A stretch of 64,000 nucleotides of DNA from Camillea tinctor (Eukaryota > Ascomycota > Sordariomycetes > Xylariales > Xylariaceae): positions 518,275 to 582,274 of the forward strand of contig MU394074.1 in assembly GCA_022578605.1 (NCBI GenBank), given 5' to 3'. Numbering within the stretch: the stretch's first letter is position 1; each line of letters starts with the position of its first letter. A program made the translations under genes and the position numbers. Of the stretch, positions 12,434 through 26,629 are shown piece after piece. A model generated the notes under the pieces. The model was not told where the DNA came from. It worked only from the letters and a program-made list of their open reading frames with translations, and did not search any database.

Positions 12434-15385
12434 TTAATTCTGTGCCCCGGCAAGGAAGAAATCGAGCTCATTACCCTGTCCGGTGGCCTGCTCGTTCTCT
12501 GCCAGTTGTTCAAGTAGGCTTAAGAATGGATCCTTTTCCTCAGGACCTGTCCCGGTACTGCCATTGTGGCTCCCCGCCCCAGGGCTCAGGGCCACGTGGG
12601 TCTGTGGTTTGCGATCTTCGTCTCCATGCCAGGGGGCGGGAGATGAGAAAGCATTCGTCGGTACAGTTCCGAACATCGGATCAAAGCCAGCAACGCCGAT
12701 GCCGTTGCTATTATCCGAGTTGGGACCTGGCGTCGCGTAATTATAAGCTGGCGAGAAGGGCGACGACGTAAGACCCGATATTTGGTTCTGCTGTGGGGGC
12801 GGCAGTGAAAGTCCGGCCGCTGCCGCCGCCGCTGCTGCAGCATTTGCTGCAGGGTCATCTATCTGTTCTCGTACGTGGCTCACAGCCTGACCAGCTTGAT
12901 TGCCCAAATGCTCTGCATGGGAGGGGATTGAGGTTGGGGTGTGGGTTATAGGGGCTGAATGGGGACCTGCAGAGAAAGAGAAATGCCGAGGCGGACCTCC
13001 CGGAGTAGGGAGACCAGATGACATGGGACCATTACTTGCCCCATTGAATGGTGCTAGATTTCTGACTTCTGGGCGTTTCCGTCCAAGGCTCGTGGTGCTT
13101 TTTCGTTTCAAGTTAGGTCGTTCTGGTACCCCGTTCACACGAGGAGCATAGAGATCGTGTCCTGTGTATGTATCCGTAGCGAAGTCGATAATAACATCCG
13201 AAAGACTCAAGTTAGCTACATCGAAAGTGAAGCTGTGCCCCCCTTGTCCACCTATATTGGCATATCGATCAAAGAAATCTTCCAGGTTGAAGACTGGCGA
13301 ATAGCGCATTGAACTGTTGGAAAGACTCTTGACTAGTTCGGTGTGAGCATTGTAGATATTTTGCAGGGTCTCTCGCTGGTGCTGGACGCTGGCCCAAGCA
13401 TATCGCAGCTCGCTCAGCTGCTGCATCTCTCGGGACAAAAAGTCTGCTGAATGAGTGATGGCGCCCAAGTCTCCGCCCGTTCCCGCTCGGTTATAATGCG
13501 CCCCGTGTATATGGACGGTGCCTGCAGTGCAAATGCAATAGCCCACGAAAGCAGGCCACTCTATCGATGCAGTCTGTTTCCCTAGGTCCACTAGCTCTGT
13601 TATTGCGTTCGCATGCAGAAAGCACATATTCGTAGCCTCTATTTGCCATGATTGGTGTTGTCCTGTTCCAGCAAGCTCCGCAAGATCGATAGGGAGGAAA
13701 GGCCTGTATATTAGACAATGAATCAAATGGTAAATAAGCTTGCTGAGTACGAGAATGCTCGAGTCGGGGTGTCCAAATAACGAGTTAAGACTCGAAAATA
13801 CGTCTTCTGTACCGGAGGCCCAGATATCTAGATCCTGTCTGATCTTGGAAAGATTCGAAAGAGTGTGCCAAGGGAAATGCGAGTCCCCTTTGACACCGCC
13901 GGCCGCAAGATATCTGTTAGTTATCCCCAGGATACGACTTATGTCGATAAGCATCCCATTGCTTCCCTGAGGTTTCTTCCCATTCCCTTGTAAATATTGC
14001 AGATTCGATTCACTCTGAAAGAATTCACCCTCGACTGGTAGGCCCGCTGGATTCGGTGACCAGCATGGGAGACGTAGGAGGATTGTCTTGTCAGCTATCA
14101 TGCAAGGCCGCTTCGAACCGCAAGCCATGAACCTGTCTAATAGGTAACATGTCCAGAAAAGCCGTCTTCTCATTTCGCGCTCGACTGCCGTGATACGGGC
14201 GTGCGAATCAATTTCACGATGCATCTCGAGGGCCATGGCCATACCGACAGCATTTGCTACCCATTTTATTAGTCCGACCAATTAAAAATGGGGAGAGGCC
14301 TCTATAATAACACTTACTCATGAGCATGTAGGCTTTTTTCCCCTTACCTGCCGCAGTGAATGCTATAACAAGGAGAAGTAGAGTTTGTAGTGCATCGACA
14401 GATGGTTCATCTGTGTCGATCTGACTCCTAGACTTAGATGCATAGTCTTCGCTTAACTTCACCGCAGACTGATAGCCGGCTGGATGAGGTGTATATCTGA
14501 TAAGGTTTAGTAATTACCATAAATCAAAAGGGCCAGTGGGAGTATACCGAGCAGCAACGGCGTATATAGCATGCACTAAGAAAGTGGGCAATTGGTTAAG
14601 CTGTAGGCGTTGTCGGACTGAAGATTCGTCGAGTATGTGATAAGGTTTTGCATGGAAACGGTTAAAGTAAGTGTCAAGGAGAGCGTCCGTCGGAACGCCA
14701 GAGGAGATTTCACTAGCCACGGGGGAGTAAATTGCAGACTCTGCCTTAATTTCGGTTGATCTGGTAGTATCTAGAGCTGGACGTTTTGCTTTGGGCTCCG
14801 GTGATGATCTAGCGGCAGATGTAGTTGAGTTTGTGGCTGTCGATACGATAATGGAATCCGAATCATCAGTCGAAGTTGGTGGTGGCTCGTCAGAAGTTGG
14901 TGAAGCGTCCAGTTTCTTCTGATCCTTAAGCTGAGCCTCTAAACCATCCACTCTTTTGAGCAATGCCTCGAGCACATCTGTCTTTGGCCCTCGCTTTTTG
15001 GGCACAGCATCTACAAACCAGGAGAGGGTTCATCAGCAAACGCTGACGATATTGGCACGGGGGATAAACGAAGTTACGCACCATATATGCACGGGCATTG
15101 AAAAACCTGACACGCTTCACAGGCCGGACGTAAGCGATTGCACTTGATCTATAAGTCATAATAATCTGTTAGCTCAACACGAAGGTTTGGGAAGGGTGAT
15201 TAAGTTTAGCTCTGTAAGTTTTAAACACTTGGACAACCAACCTTACGCTTTCGACATGATTTACAATTCATGGATTCTCGTGGTTCATTGCTCATTCGGC
15301 GAGTTGGCAACCGCTCTATGCCAACCTGTGGCCGTGACATGGTGATGGGATGAACTCCGGGAAGAGGGATCACGCTCATACTCAT
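12434..15385 (-). CDS. Zn2Cys6 fungal-specific transcription factor
   Basis: Reading the minus strand, exons are 15385-15242, 15148-15082, 15010-14548, 14496-14318 and 14256-12434, giving 891 residues in frame throughout. The zinc cluster has six cysteines at C41, C44, C51, C58, C61 and C68 (C-x2-C-x6-C-x6-C-x2-C-x6-C, with an extra C66). Next come the basic linker KKRGPK and a leucine-rich dimerisation helix (about 82-100). The fungal-specific regulatory domain starts near residue 180 and includes the typical [13 protein letters not shown] segment. The C-terminal third is disordered, with an Ala run and Pro/Gly/Ser-rich sequence, and ends in an acidic hydrophobic tail that could activate transcription. 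An in-frame ATG at 15340 is an alternative start. The zinc cluster is split by the first intron (donor GTTGGT, branch CTAAC). The target genes cannot be told from the sequence, and no regulated cluster adjoins it. Confidence 0.9.
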
Positions 15386-18300
15386 CGATTCGTTAGCCAA
15401 GGTAATGATTCTAAGTAAACGGCCTCGAATCGATCATCCGGATATTATGTTGTTGTCCTTGAGTTGCGTATTCAAAGGCCGTTGTCGTCTGTTTTATCGA
15501 CAGAATAGTCTTCTCGCTTGTCGTTTTCTCCCACCCTCTTGCTCTATCTCTCGTTCCTTGTTTTTCTAGTAGGGTAGGGGAGTATGTCGTATTGCTTGCG
15601 ACCCTTTCATCATTAAGTGTTGTCCGAATACACTCGTATCTCTGTATAGTCGGCCGAGGCGTAACTAATATTGCTATTTACATCCAAGTATTCACAATGG
15701 ATCCGTCTTGCTGATACACGCCGCCAGATGAGAGAGGTTTGGCGGAGATGAAGTAATAAGTGTGAATCAAGCCCTGGGAAAGAAATTGTGGTCCTCCTCC
15801 AGATACCTACCAGCTTACAAGGTGAGTGCATGCGTGCGGAGGGGTGGCTTGTGAGCAGCTGGGATCACCAGGATCGTGCAAGTACCCTGCTAGGATACTA
15901 CACCATATCCCACCACATGTGCTCCCAGTCCTGCTCATACTACTTCGGCGTACCAGTGGATATCAGATTCGAATGGTACATCGCGGGGCCGGCGGGGGGC
16001 AGGTGACAGGGGATAGGGGAAAGTACTAAGTATGGTGAAGAGTTTCAGAGGACGGTCTCCAAGAACAGGGGTTATGGATTGGCTCAGGGCAGAGAACCAA
16101 GCCAGAAATCGAGAAAACAATGGAGATTTGCAGATTTCAGACCGGGGCCAACGCTAAATGGGCCCGATTGCCGTGGCTTCAAGGGCTTCACTACCTTAGT
16201 CTAGGAGGATTCCATGATCAGAAGATCATATCTTGGAAGGATAGCATTGTCGGGCGGCATTTGGGATGGGGAAGACGACTTGCGCACGAATAGAAGCTCA
16301 GACGAACTAGCTAAAGCTGGCAATTCCCCCTTCTTGGAGGCTCGTCAACCATTTCAAGCGCCGACTCCACCGTCCCGAACATCCCTACACAACACCCCGA
16401 TGAGGTTGGGTAGACAGTCCCAGCGACCTTCCAGAATTCGCTAGCTGTACCCCCTGCCGTTGTATGGCCTGTTAAGAAATGCGGGTGACGAGGTACAAGT
16501 CGTAGTCGGTTGACTTCACATAAGATGTAGGTACTCCAGGGCTCTAAAGATTCTACGGCAGACGAGGGACGATTTTACGATGAGAATACTCGGTCAAGCC
16601 TAGTCCGAAGGGGACTAACACTTCGGACCATCAATGGAAATAGTGAGTTTTAAGTATCTAAGCCAGTTTCCTTTGGTCAATATAAATTTAGAATTCCAAT
16701 CTACATGCTTGAGTATACCGTCCATTACACTAGATGGTTCTCAATAAACATACTGCCCCTAGTTACTGGAGGTTAATTCACCTCGTCATCGTTAGATATA
16801 TAGATAGAGGTGCAAATATCCACTGTCTCCTTAACCTGAGTAGTCGGAACCGCTCCGATAGAAGCAGAATGAGCGGGCAAGCCAACAAACTACGGTACAG
16901 GCCACCCCCCTGTCGCACATCTACCATATGTACATCGTATAGGGCGTATTTTTTTTCCCCCCTGTCAGGTATCTGTGGCGGGCATCAGCCACCTCGCCAT
17001 ACTGAAATAGGCGTAGTTTTGCAAGGGCTAAAAAAGATACATCTGGTTTTCAGGGCACTTGCACGAGCCATACTCCAATTAAACCAGGCCCCTTTGCGAG
17101 CCGTGCTTTTCGGAGGTACTTAGCCAATTGAAAAAACTTACCCCTAATAGGTTGTATACACCATTCATATACTTGAGTTCGGACGAGGATCCACACCAGC
17201 TTAAAAGGGAATCCGAGGACTAATTGATTGCACGCACAGGTCAAATTCAAGATGTTCAAAAAGTTAATGACTTTTGATGAGATGGTGCCAATATACGGAC
17301 ACACTGTTGTTCACTATTTTGAAAGAAAAAATCAATTTGAAACTAATTGGTATTAAAAATGACTCCATCCCCCCCCTTATATGACCGCTACAATGTACAG
17401 CTCGCGCAAGATCAAAATGGTCTTTGCCACAACACAAAATAAAATAAAATAAAAATTATTGAGTCCAATCAGACATATATTAATACATAGCCCGATTAAG
17501 GTGCTCTTTTTGTGTTACCTGCCAAAGATGAATGCTATTCATAAAATCTCCTATCAAGCATCGCCCCCTAGCATGGTATGTATGAAGTCTAGACACCGTT
17601 TATTTCTTAGATACTTGACGCCATTCGCCTCCACAGGGTATCAATACGCAAAGCCCTCGATAACCACACATATGCTCGTATCTATAAGTCTTTTCCTTTA
17701 TTAGTTAGGAGTCTATGATGACGCAACTATTTTTGAAAGAATGTCCTCCCATGTCGTGTTCTTAGGTTTACTAGGAGAATACCCAAACACAACGATGGTA
17801 CCGTAGCGCGACCATAAGATATGTTACGTGGGTAGCTTATACCGTTCGTAATGAAATGCAGAACAGAAGTTACTAAAGATAGATAAAAGCTACCCGATCA
17901 ACGTAGATCTACTTAGATATATCACATACCCACATAAACAAAGCAGAATGGTGATGACTGACATCAAGATACCCCGATTGGTTGAAGACTGAATCATACA
18001 AACTGAGGTATCTACATAACCGCCAAACTACAGCGAACCAGGGTTTATTCATGAAGCTATATTACTATGCATTTTCCTTTATACAGCTATCGTGCAGCTT
18101 AGTTTAATGGACAACTCTGCCGTCATAATAGTGCCAGGTGGAATATCGGAGTCTTCGCGATTCGTCGGACCAACGGCTCTTGAGAATAACAAGCCAACTT
18201 CCAAGCAAAATTCGTAAGCGTTTCCTAATTAGAACACGGATGAGGCCAAGGCTTCTCTTGAGAGCCACCACGACAGGGGCGGAGACAAGAAGTATGGGGA

Positions 18301-21300
18301 ACGGCGCTAGTCAGTGTCACCCATGCGGGACTCCGTTTCCTCCTCACCTCGGTTTGACACAGCGGCGCAGGATAAGTGCCTTGGTTTTGGGATCACATAG
18401 TCAGAGCTATATCTTTCTTTATTTTCTTTCTAATGAGCAGGGTGAAGAAATAACGAGAAATTCGTGCAAGCAGCCCCCCCTCCCCAAAACCATCTATCCA
18501 GAAAGAATAAGGCACAGGAGGCGCATACGGCCAACAAACAGCCTACTAATCACGTAACCTAGGGGCTCGGTCCTTCACCGTGATCACAGAGAATGAAATC
18601 AGACCGATGCGTAGACGTGGTGTGGGGCAAGCAATAGGTATGTAGTTGGTTTGAATTTTATCGTATTGTATTTTGAGGACCGTACCACTTATAGCAGTTT
18701 ACAGGCTCACCACGGGAGGGAGTAGGAGATCGAAGACACGGACTTTGATACGGCCTACCGGGAGACTCTTAAACCGACCCGGGACCCAGTTATCATGTAG
18801 ATGATACGGTAAGTACTAATAGTATGTAACTTTCGCCTCGCAAGTTCTAAGTATGGGCACTAGTTCGTCGTTGATGGATCAAAAATACAAGTGGCTTTTC
18901 GTACCAGGGTACCAAAATTCCTGGAACCAGGCTCCATTAACTGATCCTTGGTCTTAATTACGAAACCTTAAGTGATGGCAGTAGAAGCCGATTGCCTCTC
19001 ATCGCAAGATCTCATATATGATCTGATAATCATATCAAAGACAACGTCTAGTGCAAAACAAAAAAAAAACACGCGCTGCAGTTCTTGGTCCTAGACAAAC
19101 ATAAACCCACACCAAAGATTCTAGGCTCGACTAGGGTGGAGTGAGACCGGTCTCGACTAAGGATGAGTAGATCTTCACTCAAATAGCTTCGAGTGGCCCT
19201 CCGTTTTGCGGCCCGGTGTATGCTTTGGCTAACTGTCCGAAAGCCTTGATTCAGTTGAAGGGCAATCGGAAAACCAGGGGAGCAGGATAAGGGAGGCGGC
19301 CGTTGTAGTACTTCCTTAATTGCAGCACATATGCATCTTGGGCTGAGAATGGCATGTTGTAGCCGTGGATTCCCCATGGCGCGCAACCCATGACAGGGGT
19401 GGTGTATGCGGCGGTTACTTCAAGGACGTGGTGTAGTGTTGTATCTGCGTGTCTACGCGACATCGCGCTAAGTGACGGCGCCGCCCCAATGCCTGTCTTA
19501 TTCTGGAGCAAGACACCATGCCGTACACTCGACTGGACTTGCTTGAATTTGTATGTCACTTTACCATGTGTTGTGCTTCTTACAGGTGCTGCTACCTACC
19601 TACATATTCCCATCAGGCAGTCAGGTTAGTGACAGATCCGAACAACCCAGGGGGGAAAGACCTTCGTCGTCGGGGATTACCGACCTTTACGCCGAGCGCA
19701 TATGTGAAGGCGATGTAAAATAAAGGATATTCACTTACGTCGGCACTTGACTCTGTGCCACAGCAGCACGCCAGTCAAGCCGGTGGGCAGCCGAAGAAGT
19801 TCATGACCTTAATGAAGGCTTGTCAGCAGTAATTCTTGGCCCTGTGGCTAAGCAGGTCTTTTCATGACCCAACACGACCTGTTTCTATCCTTTCTTTTCA
19901 CGTGGTTGGTGTCTTGGCTTCCTTTTGAAAACCTGGAATTCCGAGTCGCAGGATACCTTTCCGTTGCAGCTATCACGTCTCCTATGTGATACTGCATTGC
20001 TCCCCTCCAAAAGCCACATCAGCTTTATATACACGACTTATACCACAACACTTTACTAATTATCAGGGAATATGTTAACGAAAATTTAGCAGTGCCTACG
20101 TATACGTCACAGACAAGAGCTTTCATGGCTGAGACATGGTTCAAGTAGTAGGTATCTAGCCCCCCTCATACGAACCCTTTTGTTCTGTTGTACCACCGTT
20201 CTCCCCCTTCTCCCCTCTCTTGATATCTAAACATTGATCTATTATTGTTGACTTCGGCTGAGAGAAATATATGCCTGCTTCGTTAGGAAATCTCTCGGGG
20301 TTTGATAGAGAATCTTGCGGAAGGTAACATTATCACATCTCATACCCCCACGGCAATCCAGCATCGCTCCTGGATACCTAATGTTACTCTTTATCCAGGG
20401 TTATCCAATTTTTAAGTAAAATCAAAATGAAGACCCTTGGTGTTTTGATTGTTTAGAAGGTCGCTAGTGGCCAACCCGCGGGTTTCGTTCTTGTTAATCG
20501 TCAACATCAATCCAGTCAATATGCTCCGTACCTAGATACCTTGACTGTAACAAGCCCGGTGGAAGGATGTGGAGATGGTGAGCAGGGGACCCTGTGACAA
20601 CCCCCAACATCAACAGAATCTTCTTGAAAATCTGTGAGCATACTTCGTCGTAAGCCTGACGTGGAGCTAACAAACCAGCAAGATAGCAGATGTCCTGTAA
20701 TTTCCCTACGGTCAGGTCAAGGCTTGACTACCGGCATACATTATATTCAAATCACACCATGAAGCCACCGTGGCGCCGGTGGCGTCCCCCAAGACGACGC
20801 TTTTCTGCAAGATATAGACAGCCGCAACTCGAATTATATCGCATAAACGACTGAGAATCAGACCAGGCTTTTGTTTTGTGATTCGCTATGCGCAACATGC
20901 GCATCAACAGCGATCCCTAGTCCTCGATAAGTCTTGGCCCATATCATAATATTCAGCGCTCTAGTAGATAGTGAATCCTGAACCTAAGATTTCTAACCTA
21001 GACCCAGACTACCACAGCTACGGGATCAGCTATTGTCTAGGATCTTTTTAATGGCACTATAATACGTCTCAGCTAGTTTACACTACATCCCACAGATTTA
21101 ATATAATAACTCACAGCCTTAAATGTCTAAGCCTTTACGGAAAAGATTGAAACTTTTGATCAGTAGTAAGTGTATAAACAACAGAAAACCTCAAAAAAAG
21201 GAAAAAGAAAGAAAAAGAATAATCATTTTATTCAATCACTTTCGCACTCTGAATCGATCGCCAGTACCTTCTAGTTCCGGCTTTCCCACCTTGAAACGGA

Positions 21301-23939
21301 ACTTCTCTTGGTAAATTCGCCGTTCACTACTAGTCAGAGTACATTTAGCACGGACAGGCTGCAGCAAGAAGGGTGCATAGCCGGCCCGACAGCACACCCA
21401 TTGGAGGGTGTGTGTTGATGTGACCTCAAAGCTTGACTGTCCCTCTAAACGGCACCAACTCCACAGGATCCGATGTCAATTGGTGAAGGGGGGTATGAAC
21501 GTCCGGCGAATAGCAAACAACTTACCCCTTTCACCACCTCAAGTTGCACTTCATCCAGCCTGGTCACTCAAGGGCCAGAGCTACCTGATCAGGGAAATTA
21601 TTATTTTGAGTATTTCATATATCCTCCGGTATATTACTGATTAAACGCCCACTTTATACTAGCAAGTCCTTAAATATTATTTTTTTACCACGCCCATGAG
21701 AATACGTATCTCATCCGAACATTTTATTTTTATCGTGAGGTATTTAAAATGTGGAACAAGATTTTTTCTTTTTTCAAAAGGATACTACTTATGTTTACTC
21801 CCTATTGCAGAATACTAGACTATTGATTCTTGTCAATCCTACATTGAATATGATTTTACAAATCCTTTCGTATAAGCGTATGCAGAAAGAACTGTTGGTT
21901 AGCCACTCAGAGAAATGTGTATCTTGTAGTTCAAATAACGTCAGGATCATATTGTGCCCATATACCAATTCAAGTCCGTTATCCGAGAAAGACTGAATAT
22001 ACACAATGCTGAAGGCCAACCTAAGTATTTAGAATATTGACATTTGGCAACGTCTATGCTTCCAAGACGTACCCTTCCTATAGTCAAATTAAGTGACTCG
22101 ACTCCAAAATACAAACATTTACGTAATTTATACTCATTGACAAGTTATTCAATTGTAATTGTATTTTGTATTGACTAGACTAACCTTATAACTATCCTTC
22201 TAGGTCCTCTTCTCCAACCTCCTTTCCTGATATTTTGGGTAGTAAAGGAATATAGTAACACTATACGACGGGGAACCTTTTCGACCTCCGACGCGGAGGA
22301 AGAGGTCCCATGGTCAGACATGCACAAGATGAATACGATGCCGGCCAGGGCCTCTTCAGCATCGAGAAATAATCTCACTTCATTATACAAAGAATTACTA
22401 CTCAGTTAAGCATAGGAGTATTGCCATTCTGCAATTTATTGGTCTTTTTGTATATGCTTAGCGTACAGTCGTCTAAGCGTTGTTACGTAGCCCTGTTTCT
22501 GTTCCTTCTCTACATAATCTGACCGAGATTAATCTAGAGCCGGCGAGATTATACCCCAGTCCTTTGAACCCCTTAAAATGTCAAAGATTTATCTATCACG
22601 ATTCTATAGTGCAAGAATGAACAGATTATTGTATTGATTAAATTTTTGAGATAAGATTTTTTGTAGGGATTAATATAAGCTTATATGAATACCACGGGAT
22701 GGTTTAAAGGAGCATCTCTATTCTTATTGTAAGGCACAATGCCACACCCTTTTCATCCAGCCTCAAACAGACATTGAGTTAAAGTCCGTATATAACCCCT
22801 GGGGTTGAAACTTCTAGTGGGAGTTTATCTTCTCTGTATACATAGGCTCAATTAAACTCGACCAGAATATTTCTTTAGTCTGGATATGGTACTTACTCTT
22901 AGGTGCCGGCAATCCCATCCAGCATCCCCATGGTTTGGATCAAACACAGCCAGACAAAGTGCTGCAATGTAGGTTCTCCTAGATCTCTATTAGTAGATAC
23001 TAGTAGTCTATTCCCAAATGGTTACCTATTCGTACAGGGTTACATGACTGACCAGGCAAAGACTAAGGTAACCACGTGGCTGTGTGAAACCAAAACCATA
23101 ACTACTTGCGATACCGTCGCTTATACTTAGAAACACTTTTTGTTGCCTGTGCCCCTGATCTATCACTTTCTGATATAGGGTGAATCACACCACATGAATA
23201 GAGATGACTCTGACCGAAAACATTGATAACCAATAAGACTATCTTGAAACCGCCACTGCTTATATATTACCTCCCTGTGGCGTCTATAAAATCTTCTGAA
23301 TCCCAATAACTACAATGTGTTGATTCGGCAGAAAACCTAAAGTAGGTGGCCATAGTAAACGCTACATCAGCTCTCCAAAAGGACCAAGCATAATGATCGT
23401 TGGGAACAGAGTACCAATTGAACCCAATTGGGCCCCCGAACGATCTCTAAGATCAATACATTCATTCATGTTGTCATAGTTCTTTGATCGATATACTATT
23501 ATCTATTGCGATTGAAAGTGTCTCCTTGTTGGTTATTCCAGTTTCATCGATATATTGTAAGACTCACTTGATCTGTTACTTTTCCAGTAAGCCTTGTTGT
23601 TAACTATACTTCATTAGGCCAACTGCAAATAGTCTTTCATACTTGGCTCGCTAATACAAGAAGTATTTGATATAAATAGCTAGTTTCTATATATCCTATA
23701 GAGCATATAGCTATGGGATCAGATCATACGATATACATAAACTCAGAAGACAAGAAGGAGTCTATGCTTATGGAGAAGTATATTCATTTTCTGTCAAGCT
23801 GCAACCCCTTTGCCACCGGCCCGTTGGTACCAGCTACCTAATCAACAATATTGGGGGAATAATATCTAATCATGTCAATAGTAATGTTTGGAAATACCGA
23901 TAAAAGAAAAGAAAGAGGACGAGGAGTGAGTGGGGCCAT

Positions 23940-23964
23940 GGGGGGGGGGGGGGGGGGGGGGGGG
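23940..23964 (+). repeat. Homopolymer run of 25 G followed by 10 A
   Basis: An uninterrupted G run directly followed by an A run ends about 90 bases before the assembly gap. Such a run beside a gap is often a sequencing or consensus artefact, so its true length is doubtful. Confidence 0.8.
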
Positions 23965-24064
23965 AAAAAAAAAAGGTTGCTTTGAGGGAAGTTGACAATT
24001 TACAGGAAAATTAGCCAGACATTGTTTTTCGCCCAAACAGTTTGTTTTGCCTGGTGGTTTAGGG

Positions 24065-24074
24065 NNNNNNNNNN
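24065..24074. other. Assembly gap (10 N)
   Basis: Ten undetermined bases interrupt the sequence. The round size suggests a placeholder of unknown true length. Short diverged copies of the same sequence lie on both sides (about 23997-24043 and 24194-24240), so the two contig ends may represent the same locus. Confidence 0.95.
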
Positions 24075-24076
24075 GC

Positions 24077-24077
<1 letters not shown>

Positions 24078-24120
<43 letters not shown>

Positions 24121-24131
24121 CCCCCCCCCCC

Positions 24132-24161
<30 letters not shown>
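24078..24161 (+). repeat. Interrupted poly-C tract of about 84 bases
   Basis: An almost pure C run with single G interruptions at 24120 and 24132, starting three bases after the gap and followed by six A. Very long C tracts are rare in fungal DNA and next to a gap are likely unreliable. Confidence 0.8.
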
Positions 24162-24163
<2 letters not shown>

Positions 24164-26629
24164 AAAACGAAGCTTCAGTATACTGATCTTCCAAAATTAC
24201 TCTCAAATTAGCCAAACATGGATTATCCACCAAACATATTCTTTAGCAGAGTTGCATACATCCGGTCTATTACCTTTGACCAGAGAAGGGAACTCTAACA
24301 ATGCTCTCATAATGTGCAGCGCTAAAACGGGAAGAATACTCGCAAGTCAACCCATGTCGAGAAAAGCATTCTTCTGAACACCATAAGCGAAATATCATTT
24401 ATTTCATTAAGCACACCATCGAACACTCAACAATGAGTAACTATATAGAAATTTTTTTCAATCATAAGGGAAATAAGAAATATATCGAATCGCTATAGAA
24501 AGTGGCAGAACTTTTATATTGAAGCAAAAGCCTTGGTGTTACGTCGCAGCCAGGGAGGTAACCATATGATACACACTTGGGGTACAATGACCATTAGGTC
24601 ATTGTGTGAAGCTTTTGCTCTTTTGGCTCAGTTTGTTGCCCAAACCAATTGTGATATTTGGGTTTTACATCAAAGGGAAAAGAATTGAGCAGATTAATTA
24701 AGCCCGTTGGTAACAGGTAGAAACTCCAAGCATACAGCAGTTAAGATAGAATAAAAGGACCCGTATATATGTCAGTAACTAGAGCAGCGGCATATTATAA
24801 TGCCTCAAGGTCTAGACGAGACGATCATGTAGCCCCCTTCCGCTCGATATGATAAGATTTGATAGGGAGTTCTGCGTAGGATGTCTTTCCCCATCACTCA
24901 CCGTGGCTATGAACACTTCTATAAAAGTGACTCTTGCTAGAAAGATATCCCCTAGTTGTAGTACCAGCAACATTGTCAAGTAAAAGAGTCAAGGAGAGTA
25001 AAAAGGGATTAAAAATGGGAAGAAAGCCGTTGCTATTAGATTAAGAACTGTCAGGTTAGAAAACTCCCCTTCGTAACGGTTTGGGACATCCACGACCCCT
25101 TTTATACCAATTCCAGTGGGCCTACATCCCATAGTGGCATCTTTTTGAGTCTTTAACTTACAGTCTTTGACAAATGCATTCAGTGCAGAGTCCCATTGAA
25201 ATAACCTTTCCGTCAAGAGGCCCTTAGGTAATCGCGATGTTGTATGAGAGTCTAGAACTACAACTGTCTCTAATACTGCTACATATCTATCAAACATTCT
25301 CTTAGTTCCCCTACCAGGTACACACTACCTTGTATCCCACGACTTAGTACACCGCTCCTAACACCTTTAGATGAATCATTATTATCATGTGAAATACTAT
25401 TGTTCCCTCAAGTCAAAATCCCGACTATAAGTCCATGCTTTATAGGTATTGAAAATTCTGTAGGTTAGTCTATAGCTTATGCCGTGTTCCTGATATAAAA
25501 GCATAGTAAGCACCTAAACTAATTTTTCTAATGGTAAAAAACTTACTTATTCAGGCTTTACCACTTTCAAAGTTCCTTCAAGTAATAACATAGTTTAAAA
25601 CTTTATTTGTAGAAATAAGTGAATACACTCCATCATATTTAGGCACAATGTCTATCTGCAGTCACTTGCATATAAGGGGTAGGCCCTCCCATCATCTAGT
25701 GATATATGTTCACTTAATCAAGTAATCTCATAATTTCATTTGAACACCATTCAGATGTCCGATGTGGGCACGTCGACGGGAGACATCAATTTCATAATTG
25801 TATAAAAAGGCAACAAACGAGGGGACTTCTTTGGTCCAGTATATCAAAGTTCCAATGAAACTATCGAATAGTCTATGTATGCATGAGGAGAATAGAGTAC
25901 AATAATAGAGGTATAATTTACCTACTAATATGCTCTCTGGAAAACAAAACCCTTCTATGCTTTGTTTAGTAGTTATTTATGTACGATATAGCTTAAGGGT
26001 TGCAAAAATGCAGATGTACGCTAGGAGCTCATCAGCACCGGAACCCCATCAAGCCATTGTTCTTATAAGATATCGATCCGTATGAAGTGTACGGATCCAA
26101 AAACGAAAACATGCGGACTTCACAATGAAATCACCATCCATCCCCCATCATATCCTTAAGAACCCAGCAGCAAATATGATAGAATGATACCCATCCATTT
26201 GATAGCGTATCCATCCGCCTCATGATTTCATCTCATCTCCTTGTAGGTACACTGTCGTGGTCGTATCGAATAAGGGAATAATATAGGCACCATAAAATCA
26301 TTTAGCCATCCTAGAAGTATAGCTCGCATTGCGTATATGCTAAAGACACTCCCTCCCTAATCGTGCTTGACCGGCAGCGTGAGCCGTCTATTCCCATTCG
26401 ACTGTGCCGTGAGTCTAGTCCATCGAGGCTTAATATGATAACCGCTTTTTCAGAGTCAGGAATTTTCTGGTCGGAGAAAAAGGGGGTGGGCGTGGATTAC
26501 CAGCCGTTGATCTCGTGGTTATCCAAGTCGTAAAATTAAAATGGCATCATTATCCATGCGCGGTCGGCCGTTTCTCAAGTAGAATATAACAATCAATTCA
26601 ACATAAAGTCTCTTCGTCGGAGTTTATGC

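Larger units (their letters stand above)
15386..26629. other. 11.2-kb gene-poor intergenic region containing an assembly gap
   Basis: No credible gene. Open frames are short (under about 140 codons) and carry no recognisable motif. The proximal several hundred bases should be the promoter of the Zn2Cys6 gene. A 10-N gap with homopolymer edges lies at 24065. The part from about 21.6 to 26.6 kb is visibly AT-richer than 15.4-21 kb. Composition and lack of frames suggest decayed repeats, but no intact terminal repeats or transposase domains were found. Confidence 0.5.
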
